A DNA stretch of 10,557 nt from an uncultured Ignavibacteria bacterium (GCA_937868245.1 CALMMI010000278.1:1-10557), one strand, 5' to 3'. Positions 1 to 7,023 are shown, counted from the stretch's first letter. The notes: generated from the sequence alone by a model not told the origin. Numbers and translations are program-made.

Positions 1-55
1 AAATTAGTACGGCAAACAGCAGAATAAACTGATTAAAATAATTATCTTTTTTCAT
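1..55 (-). CDS. Start of a probable exported protein (partial, runs off left edge)
   Basis: Only 18 codons are visible, starting at the ATG complementary to 53-55. They read MKKDNYFNQFILLFAVLI, which is a lysine-rich start followed by a hydrophobic run, as in a Sec signal peptide or a first membrane helix. There is no Shine-Dalgarno, but a Bacteroidota-type promoter candidate lies 20-50 bp upstream. The rest of the protein is outside the window, so no function can be given. The gene is in line with the minus-strand hydrolase gene upstream of it, but the AT-rich gap of about 105 bp between them suggests separate transcription. Confidence 0.5.
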   Translation of the reverse strand, partial: MKKDNYFNQFILLFAVLI

Positions 56-75
56 CGGATATTTGCTGAGGAAAC

Positions 76-108
76 CAATGTTATATATAATGGAATATTA
101 TAACAAAA
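76..108 (-). promoter_or_regulatory. Candidate Bacteroidota-type promoter for the left-edge gene
   Basis: Read on the minus strand, TTTTG (104-108) is followed after exactly 20 bases by TAACATTG (76-83). This matches the Bacteroidota -33/-7 layout (TTG, about 20 bases, TAnnTTTG) with one mismatch in the -7 box. It lies about 20 bp upstream of the ATG at 55. The call rests on pattern and position only; AT-rich DNA produces such matches by chance. Confidence 0.35.
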
Positions 109-115
109 TTACGAT

Positions 116-150
116 AGAATAAAATAAAAAATGTTCTTGAATTTTATTCT
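116..150 (-). terminator. AT-rich hairpin after the hydrolase gene (weak terminator candidate)
   Basis: A perfect 10-bp inverted repeat, AGAATAAAAT (116-125) and ATTTTATTCT (141-150), with a 15-base loop sits just past the hydrolase stop at 162. The stem is nearly all A/T and has no G/C core. The T-rich bases on the minus strand lie mainly in the loop and second arm, so it is at best a weak terminator. Confidence 0.25.
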
Positions 151-161
151 GAGTTATCCAC

Positions 162-1058
162 CTAAGCTCCATGCGCACCAACTTTAGGAAGCGGGGCACG
201 GTTTTTCACATACGTATCTACCCAGTTCCGAATTTCAGCATTACTCTCTTCGCGCCTCCCTGCCAGAATGTGATCTGCATTTTCATACATAATCAGTTTG
301 TATGGATGAAGGGAATGTTGGAGTGCCATTCCGAGGTGGTAGGCATGATCAGGGTCAATTCGCCGATCACCGGACCCATGTAATACTAAAAGAGGAGTAG
401 TCTTGCAGAGCTTATCAGACCACGCTGAGGCAGAACGCTTCAATGCCTCATCATCGGGATTTGCTCCTTGAGGAATATACTTTGCAAATGTTTTATAGAT
501 ATAACTATTTTTGAGCGATAGATGCAGAGCCGTCGGTGCGCCTACGGTAACTGCTGCTTTGAAAACATCAGTTTTGGTAAGCATTTGCAGAGCCATCATA
601 CCGCCTCGGCTTCCGGCGATAATTCCAACTCGATCGGTATCAACGTAAGGGAGTCCTCGTAATAATTCGAGGGCATTCATCGCGTCGTCCACATCTGCTC
701 CACCCCATTCTTCTACTCCTTCGCTACCTACTGTCCCACGGTAATTGCTTGCTACAACTACATAACCCCAACTTGCATACAACCCGGCATACGCAAAAGC
801 TGAGAGAGGAGAGAGTGCCCCGCGCTCGCCCGTCCCGCCTCGATTGAAAACAAGGCACGGTAATTTCGCTTCATGGGTGGCAGGGAGAGCAAGAAAACCA
901 TTGATTTTCAAACCATCGCTCATATACGTAATGGCATACATCTGTACTGATGAATATTGGAGATATTCTTCAGGCGACATTGAGCGTTTGGCAATGGACA
1001 AAAGATTCTGCGGATTTGGGAGTAATGCGCTTTCTATGAGGGTTCCGTTTGGAATCAT
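162..1058 (-). CDS. Alpha/beta hydrolase, S9 prolyl-oligopeptidase-like
   Basis: A 298-aa cytoplasmic serine hydrolase with no signal peptide. It shows the core of the peptidase S9 / acyl-peptide hydrolase-like family without the beta-propeller. Residues 65-80 (KLPCLVFNRGGTGERG) resemble the oxyanion strand-loop. The nucleophile elbow is AGSRGG with Ser150, the acid is probably Asp231 in LHGSGDRR, and the histidine is His263 in NADH. The elbow begins with Ala where GxSxG has Gly; the S-R-G-G part is typical of S9-type hydrolases. The substrate could be a peptide or an ester and cannot be told from the sequence. The start at 1058 is the first in-frame ATG; it lacks a Shine-Dalgarno and no clear promoter is seen. 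The gene follows the aspartokinase-like gene on the same strand, separated by 134 bp containing a long palindrome. Confidence 0.88.
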   Translation of the reverse strand: MIPNGTLIESALLPNPQNLLSIAKRSMSPEEYLQYSSVQMYAITYMSDGLKINGFLALPATHEAKLPCLVFNRGGTGERGALSPLSAFAYAGLYASWGYVVVASNYRGTVGSEGVEEWGGADVDDAMNALELLRGLPYVDTDRVGIIAGSRGGMMALQMLTKTDVFKAAVTVGAPTALHLSLKNSYIYKTFAKYIPQGANPDDEALKRSASAWSDKLCKTTPLLVLHGSGDRRIDPDHAYHLGMALQHSLHPYKLIMYENADHILAGRREESNAEIRNWVDTYVKNRAPLPKVGAHGA

Positions 1059-1110
1059 TGATTATTTGAAATCGTTGAAATTATTTGTTAATGATAAAGT
1101 TTATTTCTTC

Positions 1111-1150
1111 CATCCGTAGCGGTGGGTTTGCAAACCCATCGCTACGGATG
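1111..1150. repeat. 40-bp near-perfect palindrome (REP-like intergenic element)
   Basis: Two 20-base arms meet with no spacer: CATCCGTAGCG...GGGTTTG (1111-1130) and CAAACCC...CGCTACGGATG (1131-1150). Every position pairs except one G/A difference, which becomes a G-T wobble in the hairpin. The centre GGGTTTGCAAACCC is a perfect 14-bp palindrome. It lies between two minus-strand genes. It is GC-richer than the flanking DNA and lacks a T-run on either side, so it looks more like a dispersed palindromic repeat (REP/MITE-like) than an intrinsic terminator. Only one copy is present in this window. Confidence 0.7.
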
Positions 1151-1192
1151 TTTCACAATTAAAGGCTGTGTTTGTTTTTCATCAGTTTCACA

Positions 1193-2347
1193 TCATATCT
1201 CATGCCGTTGAGCAACCACCACTTCATGTAGAAACTTTACAATTTCTTCTGTCCTTGTACCCGTCGGGAGTGAAAACCTGCACTCCTCAGGGTTTATTGA
1301 AATGCTGAACGGTAAATCTTTCCATCTTCCAACATCATACTGACGGAGGGCATCCAATACCAGCCAACCACTGCCATTGAGAACACTAATTTCTGAAACG
1401 GTTGGCGATACTTCTCGAATTGCAAATAACGGTAACCACGAATCGGTATTCGCTGCTATCCTTGTAAAATTCCCGGCGGGTGCGAACGCTGAACGAAATA
1501 CCAACGGGATATTAGCCCGTTCGGATGGTTCTATCATTGTAGAGTAAATCAATTTTAGTCCGCTTGCAGCCGCACGACGTGCTTGCTGGTAGTTCATCTG
1601 GGGAATAGGTTGTGCGTTCGGAATAAGTTTAGGGTCTGCCGTGTAAATTCCCTCTACATCCGACCAAATAATAATTTCATCGGCATTAAGAAGCTCCCCG
1701 AGAAGGGTTGCTGTCAGGTTGGAACTTTCCTTACCCATTGTTGTTATCTCGCCTGTTGAACTTTTAGCAACAAACCCTTGGGTTAGTACTATGCTGCTAC
1801 GTCCGAATGCAGGACGCAACACCCTCTCAACATTCAATGCCGTAAGCGAACTGTCGGGAGTGGCTGCCCCATGAACAGCATTGGTAACAATAATATTGGA
1901 CGAATCAACAAATGTCAGATCAAAACCCGATTCTTCCAAAAAATGCCGGACTGTGTGAAGAGCCAGCATCTCCCCAAAACTTAGAATAATATCAAGTGTC
2001 CTTGGTGTCAGCTCATGGGTAATAGAGATTCCACGCAGCAATTGATGAAGTCTTGTTTCACATTCATCCAAAAAGAAATTCAGGGCATCTTTTGTAGTTT
2101 TTATTGCAAGTAATTCGTCGGCAAAACGATGGTGTTCTCTTATAATCCCGTCACAAATTGAGAAAGCGAGGTCTTGGTCTCCATTTTCAGCTGCTCGTGC
2201 TGCTCTCTCTAAATCGCGGGTAGAGGTTGAAAAAGCAGATATAATTACAAGGAGGGGCACACTGCTTTGATTGCGGAGAATATCCACCATTTGAGAAAAC
2301 CCCTCGCGGCTTCTGAGTACCGCACCGCCAAATTTCATAACATTCAT
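1193..2347 (-). CDS. Aspartokinase-family protein, short form with altered active-site loop
   Basis: A 384-aa amino-acid kinase fold protein most like aspartate kinase, which phosphorylates aspartate as the first step to lysine, threonine and methionine. Visible landmarks are VMKFGG with Lys5, SFGE (123-126) with Glu126, WSDVEGIYTADP (228-239), and a MNYQQARR...GLKLIYSTMIEP segment (251-274) matching the family's SYEEA...GAKVLHP region. The normally conserved GRGGSD-TA loop reads GKESSNLTA (205-213), so both the Arg and the Asp are replaced (Lys206, Asn210). Only about 80 residues follow the kinase domain, where typical enzymes carry about 150 residues of two ACT domains. It may be a feedback-insensitive, weakened or repurposed paralogue. 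The start at 2347 is about 33 bases downstream of a predicted transcription start. Confidence 0.85.
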   Translation of the reverse strand: MNVMKFGGAVLRSREGFSQMVDILRNQSSVPLLVIISAFSTSTRDLERAARAAENGDQDLAFSICDGIIREHHRFADELLAIKTTKDALNFFLDECETRLHQLLRGISITHELTPRTLDIILSFGEMLALHTVRHFLEESGFDLTFVDSSNIIVTNAVHGAATPDSSLTALNVERVLRPAFGRSSIVLTQGFVAKSSTGEITTMGKESSNLTATLLGELLNADEIIIWSDVEGIYTADPKLIPNAQPIPQMNYQQARRAAASGLKLIYSTMIEPSERANIPLVFRSAFAPAGNFTRIAANTDSWLPLFAIREVSPTVSEISVLNGSGWLVLDALRQYDVGRWKDLPFSISINPEECRFSLPTGTRTEEIVKFLHEVVVAQRHEI

Positions 2348-2386
2348 AAATAGCTCTATAATAATACTCTAATTATTTCCTCACCA

Positions 2387-2419
2387 CAAAGGTACGGTTT
2401 TTTAAGGATACTTACTAAA
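2387..2419 (-). promoter_or_regulatory. Bacteroidota-type promoter for the aspartokinase-like gene
   Basis: On the minus strand TACCTTTG (2387-2394) is an exact TAnnTTTG -7 box, with TTTAG (2415-2419) 20 bases upstream as a -33 element close to TTTG. The start codon at 2347 is 40 bp downstream, which gives a short leader. This is the best promoter match in the window. The remaining 105 bp up to the helicase start at 2525 contain no clear plus-strand promoter that I can recognise. Confidence 0.6.
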
Positions 2420-2524
2420 ACCCTAACATCTTCATCATACATCATCAAACTCACTTCCTTTGCCCTACATGCCGCAGAATTTCAGTAAATTGCATCTAAA
2501 AACTACCGCACAAACACTCAAATC

Positions 2525-4780
2525 ATGAAATTACAATTAGTAAAACAAGCAGCAGGTGAGCTTCCCGATTTTCTAAAAGGTCTTAATCCCGAACAGTTGA
2601 AAGCGGCAGCAACCACCGAAGGTCCGCTTCTCATTATTGCAGGAGCAGGAAGCGGTAAAACCCGTGTTGTCACCTTTCGTATTGCGTACTTACTCGACAA
2701 AGGAATTGCCCCGTATAACATTCTTGCCCTTACATTTACCAATAAAGCTGCCCATGAAATGAAAGAGCGGATCGCAACAATGGTAGGCGATTCAACAAGT
2801 TCAAAAGTATGGGCTGGGACGTTTCACTCCATTTTTGCGCGTATTCTCCGCAGCGAAGCTGAGCATTTGGGATATTCTCCTTCATTTTCAATCTATGATT
2901 CTGATGACTCGCTTAGTATTGTGCGGGCTGTTATGAATACACTCGGTGTTTCACAGCAGCAAGTTCCGCCGCAAGGTGTCCGTTCGCGTATTTCATCTGC
3001 TAAAAACCAGATGATTGGCTGGCAACGATATGCTGCCGAAGCAGGCAATATCCTCGAAAAACAAACAGGACAAATTTACGAGGAATACGAAAAACGTCTT
3101 CGGCTCAACAATGCAATGGATTTTGATGATCTGCTCATCAATATCATCAATCTATTCAGAAATTTTCCCGAAATTCTCAAGAAATATCAAGACCGTTTCC
3201 GGTATATACATGTGGATGAATATCAGGATACCAACCGTGCACAATACATGGCAATCAAAATGCTTGCTGCCGGACAGCACGGCAATCTTTGTGTAGTAGG
3301 CGATGACGCGCAGAGTATTTACAAATGGCGCGGAGCTGACATTCGTAATATTCTCGATTTCCAGAATGACTATCCTGATGCAGCCGTTGTTCGATTGGAG
3401 CAAAATTACCGTTCAACTAAAACTATACTCTCTGCTGCCGATGATGTAATCGGCAACAACCGTAAACAACTTGCTAAAAAACTCTGGACGGACAATCCTC
3501 AGGGTGCAAAAATCAGTGTTCTACCAGCCAGGGATGACCGTGAAGAAGCAGATATGATTCTTAAGGCAGTCAGAAGCGAAATGAATGAGAATTTCCTTGC
3601 TCCAAAGGATTTTGCAATTCTTTACCGTACAAATGCGCAATCACAGGCACTTGAAGATTCTTTGCGCCGTGCGGCAGTTCCCTATACAATCGTTGGTGGA
3701 GTGTCGTTCTATAAACGAAAAGAAGTAAAAGATACGGTTGCTTACTTGCGGTTGCTGGTTAACCCTAATGACAGTGAGAGTTTGCTCAGGGTAATCAACG
3801 AGCCGCCTCGAGGAATCGGGGCAACTTCGATTCAACATATACGGACATTTGCAGATGAACGGAATATTTCGCTTTTTGAAGCATTTGCTCATGCCAATGA
3901 AATCACGACCATTCAAAAACGTGCAGCGGTTGCCGCCCAAACATTTACACAAATGGTGCAACGCTTCATCGATATAAAAGATGATATTCCTCCCACAGAA
4001 CTTGCTGTGAGCTTTATGGAAGCTACGGGGTTACTACGAATGCTCAAGGATGAGAATACAGAGGAGTCACTTGACCGTTGGAATAATGTGCAACGTTTGC
4101 TCTCTAACATAGCAGAAATGACCGCCCGTGAGGAAAACCCTTCACTTGAGGCATTCCTTCAACAAATAGCTCTTGTATCGGATACAGACGAAGCAGACAC
4201 TACAAAAAATCGGGTAGCATTGATGACAATGCACGCCGCAAAAGGTTTGGAATTTCCTGTAGTGTTTATTGCGGGAATGGAACAAGGTTTATTCCCGATG
4301 GGACGTGCTGAAAACAATGCAGAAGAAACAGAAGAAGAACGCAGGTTGTTTTATGTGGGGATTACCCGTGCCCGTCAAAAATTGTATCTAAGTCATGCCG
4401 AGCGACGTTTCCGTTTCGGTGAACTGGTGTTCTCGCAACCTTCCCGCTTTGTAGGGGAAATTCGTCAGGAACTATTGGAAGTGAAAGCAGGCACGATGAG
4501 TTTTCAACAAAGACAAGCACCTCCAAAACAGCAGGTGGATTTTAAGGCACCTCGCCAACCGTTTTTTGATGAAATTCCTAAAGATGATTTCATTTCGCAA
4601 GTGCCACCCAAGCAGCCGAAACTACGTGTAGGTATCAAGGTAAAACATGCACAGTTCGGGGTTGGAACGGTGCAAGGGTTGAGCGGGGAAGGTTCAAAAG
4701 CTCAGGCGGTGGTGTATTTCCCTACGTTTGGAAAGAAGCATTTGATGCTTGAGTATGCTAAGTTGCAGGTTATGGGGTGA
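2525..4780 (+). CDS. pcrA: ATP-dependent DNA helicase, PcrA/UvrD/Rep type
   Basis: A 751-aa superfamily-1A 3'-5' DNA helicase, close in length to PcrA (about 724) and UvrD (720). All motifs are present in order: Walker A AGAGSGKT (39-46), motif Ia LALTFTNKAA (67-76), Ib GTFHS (98-102), Walker B VDEYQDTN (230-237), III GDDAQSIYKWRGA (259-271), IV QNYRS (293-297), V MHAAKGLEF (569-577) and VI YVGITRARQ (610-618). After a proline/glutamine-rich linker (about 656-698) the end, RVGIKVKHAQFGVGTV (701-716), matches the small C-terminal Tudor-like domain of PcrA/UvrD that contacts RNA polymerase. The family acts in nucleotide excision repair, transcription-coupled repair and replication-conflict removal. 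The ATG at 2525 is the first in frame and lacks a Shine-Dalgarno, as expected for Bacteroidota. Nothing appears truncated. The choice between the names pcrA and uvrD is a convention. Confidence 0.96.
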   Translation: MKLQLVKQAAGELPDFLKGLNPEQLKAAATTEGPLLIIAGAGSGKTRVVTFRIAYLLDKGIAPYNILALTFTNKAAHEMKERIATMVGDSTSSKVWAGTFHSIFARILRSEAEHLGYSPSFSIYDSDDSLSIVRAVMNTLGVSQQQVPPQGVRSRISSAKNQMIGWQRYAAEAGNILEKQTGQIYEEYEKRLRLNNAMDFDDLLINIINLFRNFPEILKKYQDRFRYIHVDEYQDTNRAQYMAIKMLAAGQHGNLCVVGDDAQSIYKWRGADIRNILDFQNDYPDAAVVRLEQNYRSTKTILSAADDVIGNNRKQLAKKLWTDNPQGAKISVLPARDDREEADMILKAVRSEMNENFLAPKDFAILYRTNAQSQALEDSLRRAAVPYTIVGGVSFYKRKEVKDTVAYLRLLVNPNDSESLLRVINEPPRGIGATSIQHIRTFADERNISLFEAFAHANEITTIQKRAAVAAQTFTQMVQRFIDIKDDIPPTELAVSFMEATGLLRMLKDENTEESLDRWNNVQRLLSNIAEMTAREENPSLEAFLQQIALVSDTDEADTTKNRVALMTMHAAKGLEFPVVFIAGMEQGLFPMGRAENNAEETEEERRLFYVGITRARQKLYLSHAERRFRFGELVFSQPSRFVGEIRQELLEVKAGTMSFQQRQAPPKQQVDFKAPRQPFFDEIPKDDFISQVPPKQPKLRVGIKVKHAQFGVGTVQGLSGEGSKAQAVVYFPTFGKKHLMLEYAKLQVMG

Positions 4781-4832
4781 GGGGGAGCGAAGTAATTTAA
4801 TGAAGAAAAATGCAAAACGCATTTAACAGAAA

Positions 4833-4863
4833 AAGGGTTTGAACTCTAAAAGTTCAAACCCTT
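4833..4863. terminator. Strong bidirectional terminator between convergent genes
   Basis: A perfect 13-bp stem, AAGGGTTTGAACT (4833-4845) and AGTTCAAACCCTT (4851-4863), with a 5-base loop. It sits 53 bp after the helicase stop and 47 bp after the stop of the convergent small gene. On the minus strand the stem runs into TTTTT then CTGTT, a good U-tract for the small gene. On the plus strand the tail (CGGTTTAATG) is weaker, so termination of the helicase transcript may be less complete. Confidence 0.8.
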
Positions 4864-4909
4864 CGGTTTAATGTGTCATTTGTCGTGTTAGGAAAATTAC
4901 CCGAGTATA

Positions 4910-5110
4910 TCAGATAGCTTTCTCCTGCTTTATTTTGCCGATGAACTGCTCCATAAATACTACGGAATCAGGTAAATTTAAGCTCATCTGGACCCCTCCG
5001 TTTACTTCCAGGTCAACAAAAATCTCGTTGTCGTGGTAGTTGTACTCCAAATGAATATCGTGTATATCGGCAAACGGAACAGTATGCCGCCCAAAATGGA
5101 AAATAGTCAT
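4910..5110 (-). CDS. Small hypothetical protein (66 aa)
   Basis: I do not recognise this family. The protein starts MTIFHFGRHTVPFADIHDI and ends IGKIKQEKAI. It has alternating hydrophobic and polar residues suggesting several beta strands (about residues 2-45) and then a short amphipathic helix (about 48-63). It has no signal peptide, membrane segment or cysteine. The start at 5110 is chosen because an ideal Shine-Dalgarno, GTGAGGAG, lies 7 bases upstream. A longer in-frame ATG at 5179 lies inside the promoter/leader and would give a basic, glutamine- and asparagine-rich tail of 23 residues. The strong ribosome site, clear promoter box and strong terminator argue that it is a real, monocistronic, well-expressed gene. 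It sits downstream of the DEAD-box gene on the same strand, with a 128-bp gap. Confidence 0.75.
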   Translation of the reverse strand: MTIFHFGRHTVPFADIHDIHLEYNYHDNEIFVDLEVNGGVQMSLNLPDSVVFMEQFIGKIKQEKAI

Positions 5111-5141
5111 AGTGTATCTCCTCACATTGTTGAGTAAATAT

Positions 5142-5175
5142 TGTTGCGGCGAGTAATTGTTGCGTTGCCGCAACA
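5142..5175 (-). promoter_or_regulatory. 9-bp inverted repeat in the leader of the 66-aa gene
   Basis: On the minus strand TGTTGCGGC (5167-5175) and GCCGCAACA (5142-5150) pair perfectly across a 16-base loop. The first arm begins one base after the -7 box and spans the expected start of transcription. It could be a DNA operator or a 5' stem-loop of the mRNA. The Shine-Dalgarno lies about 25 bases downstream of the second arm and is not part of this stem. Confidence 0.5.
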
Positions 5176-5176
5176 G

Positions 5177-5184
5177 CAAATATA
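5177..5184 (-). promoter_or_regulatory. -7 promoter box of the 66-aa protein gene
   Basis: TATATTTG on the minus strand is an exact TAnnTTTG match. The transcript would start near 5170 and have a leader of about 60 bases. No good TTTG-like -33 element is seen 19-21 bases further upstream, which leaves room for an activator or alternative sigma factor. Confidence 0.5.
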
Positions 5185-5238
5185 ATCAAATCTCCAACGA
5201 AATGTGCAGGCAATTTGAGCAACTCGCAAAATAGTTAC

Positions 5239-6822
5239 TTACCGACCTTTATACACTTCAATTTTGAGTCTGTTCCCGCGGATATTCGCTCTTCGCATGC
5301 CGTCTATTACTTGCTTTACTTTAGTGGTAGATACATCAACAAATGTTAGGTTTGCCTGAACATCAATATCACCCACTAATTTACCGGCAACACCCGTTTC
5401 ACCGGCAATTGCACCTAAAATGTCTTTGGGGCGAACGTTCTGACGACTGCCTACATTGATTACTAATTTAGTCATGTCCGAATCGAATGATTTCCGTGCA
5501 GGAACTGCTGATTCTATCGTTTCTTCTTCACGGTCAGGGCTGATTTCAATTTTCAAAAATGCAGCTGCAATTTCAATCGGTGAAAATTCACCAGAATCAA
5601 TCAATCGCTCGATATGAGCCATATATGATTCCAATCCGCCTTCTTCTACAACCGCTGCAATTGCACTCATTACGGTAGAGGCACGGCTTTGCTCAATATC
5701 AGCAAATGATGGTATTACACCACGTTTGATTTTAATTTTTGCATAGCGTTGAATATCCTGCAATTTGTAGAAGTCCTTGCCTGCAACAAATGTAAATGCG
5801 CGACCCTTGCGTCCGGCACGACCTGTACGACCGATACGGTGAACGTATGATTCTTCATCTTGAGGTACGTCGTAATTGAATACTGCTTCCACGTCATCCA
5901 CATCAATTCCACGCGCTGCAACATCTGTTGCTACAAGTATTTCGATTGTCCCTTTACGGAATTTACCCATCACGGTATCGCGTTGTGCTTGGCGTAAGTC
6001 TCCATGCAAACCTTCGGCTGAATAGCCACGGGCTTGTAGATGTCCTACTACTTCGTCTACACGGCGTTTTGTATTGCAGAATACAAGTCCGAGCTTGATA
6101 CTGTGCATGTCAATAAGACGTGATAAGGTTTCGAGTTTTTGTCCGTCACGAACATCGAGGTATTCTTGGTCAATAAGCGGAACGGTGAGAGCTTCGTGCT
6201 TGATGGCAACATGTTCAGGATTTTTTTGGTATTTCTTGGTCATGTCCAATATTGCTTTCGGCATAGTAGCCGAGAAGAATACTGTCTGGCGTTCCGGTGG
6301 CACTTGTTGTAGGATAACTTCCAAATCATCGCGGAATCCCATGTCGAGCATTTCGTCTGCTTCATCCAAAATAACCATTTTGACCGCTGCGAAACTGATT
6401 GTGCCGCGGCGAATGTGATCCACAACACGACCCGGAGTTCCGATAATAATATGCGCTCCGCTGTGGAGTGCGCGCATCTGGCGTTCGATTTGCTGTCCGC
6501 CATACACAGGAAGAACTTGCACGCCTTTTTTATACTTGGCAAGTTCCATAATTTCTTCGGATACTTGAATAGCAAGTTCGCGGGTAGGGCAAAGAATCAA
6601 CACCTGAATCTTACGATCTGCGGTTAATGATTCTAGTGCAGGAATAGCAAATGCTGCTGTTTTACCTGTACCTGTTTGTGCTTGTCCGATAACATCCCCG
6701 CCTGCAAGAAGCACAGGAATTGATGCAGATTGAATCGGCGTTGTTTCCTCAAAACCCATGTCGTGCACGGCTTTCAAGATTTCTTTCGAGAGTCCTAACT
6801 CATCGAATTTCATTTTAACCAT
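5239..6822 (-). CDS. deaD: DEAD-box ATP-dependent RNA helicase with DbpA-type RNA-binding domain
   Basis: A 527-aa RNA helicase. Motifs in order: Q motif ending in TTPIQ (about 6-31), Walker A AQTGTGKT (48-55), PTRELA (79-84), TPGR (129-132), DEAD (153-156), SAT (184-186), HGD (273-275), ARGID (303-307) and HRIGRTGR (328-335). After a helical dimerisation-like linker (about 370-425) the C-terminus (450-525) matches the DbpA/CsdA RNA-binding domain, with VGDIDVQANLTFVDV at its centre. It lacks the long basic tail of E. coli DeaD. Relatives unwind RNA in ribosome assembly, mRNA decay and cold adaptation. The start at 6822 (MVKMKF) is preferred over Met4 because AGAGAAAG lies just upstream of it. 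A long leader and an inverted repeat around the promoter suggest regulation. The symbol deaD is the best family name, not proof of orthology. Confidence 0.93.
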   Translation of the reverse strand: MVKMKFDELGLSKEILKAVHDMGFEETTPIQSASIPVLLAGGDVIGQAQTGTGKTAAFAIPALESLTADRKIQVLILCPTRELAIQVSEEIMELAKYKKGVQVLPVYGGQQIERQMRALHSGAHIIIGTPGRVVDHIRRGTISFAAVKMVILDEADEMLDMGFRDDLEVILQQVPPERQTVFFSATMPKAILDMTKKYQKNPEHVAIKHEALTVPLIDQEYLDVRDGQKLETLSRLIDMHSIKLGLVFCNTKRRVDEVVGHLQARGYSAEGLHGDLRQAQRDTVMGKFRKGTIEILVATDVAARGIDVDDVEAVFNYDVPQDEESYVHRIGRTGRAGRKGRAFTFVAGKDFYKLQDIQRYAKIKIKRGVIPSFADIEQSRASTVMSAIAAVVEEGGLESYMAHIERLIDSGEFSPIEIAAAFLKIEISPDREEETIESAVPARKSFDSDMTKLVINVGSRQNVRPKDILGAIAGETGVAGKLVGDIDVQANLTFVDVSTTKVKQVIDGMRRANIRGNRLKIEVYKGR

Positions 6823-6993
6823 AGTGGTCTTTCTCTAAATATAACAATAGAATAAACCAACTTCCACAAGAAAGTAGCATGTAAGGGGAGAGACATAATC
6901 AATGTGTATTCTTGTGAGGGAGGGCAGCTTGCTCTTTGGAATAATAGATCTCTCGAACTGGGTATGCGTTGTGAAGGACGGAATCAAATAATT
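6823..6993 (-). promoter_or_regulatory. Putative long 5' leader of the DEAD-box helicase gene
   Basis: If transcription starts just after the -7 box at 7000-7007, the mRNA has a leader of about 170 bases. The leader holds an 8-bp inverted repeat, TTCTTGTG (6909-6916) and CACAAGAA (6865-6872), with a 36-base loop, plus pyrimidine-rich stretches. It also holds a 28-codon open frame (ATG at 6896, stop at 6810) that overlaps the first 13 bases of the helicase gene in another frame; that frame has no Shine-Dalgarno. Long structured leaders are known for cold-shock helicase genes, but no known RNA family is recognised here. Confidence 0.4.
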
Positions 6994-7023
6994 TCAGTAC
7001 AAATATACGGAAAAATACTGAAA
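6992..7023 (-). promoter_or_regulatory. Promoter box of the DEAD-box gene inside an inverted repeat
   Basis: TATATTTG on the minus strand (7000-7007) is an exact TAnnTTTG -7 box. It is flanked by TTTCAGTA (minus-strand copy at 7016-7023) and TACTGAAA (minus-strand copy at 6992-6999), a perfect 8-bp inverted repeat with a 16-base spacer. The downstream arm directly abuts the -7 box, so a dimeric regulator binding here would cover the promoter. The -33 element is weak. Confidence 0.45.

Noticed and set aside
844..1119. 91-codon plus-strand frame antisense to the hydrolase and running into the palindrome
   Set aside because: It overlaps a well-supported hydrolase coding region, ends inside the palindrome and shows no domain.
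1111..1150. Palindrome as the intrinsic terminator of the aspartokinase-like gene
   Set aside because: No T-run follows on the minus strand (GGAAGAAATAAAC), and the arms meet without a normal loop, so a repeat element is the better reading.
2440..2524. Promoter for the PcrA helicase built from TTTG near 2459 and TAAATTGC
   Set aside because: The spacing is 23 bases and the -7 box has mismatches at key positions, so it is not better than chance.
5111..5179. Upstream ATG at 5179 as the start of the 66-aa gene, adding 23 residues
   Set aside because: The extension overlaps the -7 box region and leader hairpin, while the internal ATG at 5110 has an ideal Shine-Dalgarno.
6240..6575. Alternative-frame ORFs within the DEAD-box gene, on both strands
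   Set aside because: They lie wholly inside a gene with all helicase motifs intact and have the basic, cysteine-rich composition of shadow frames.
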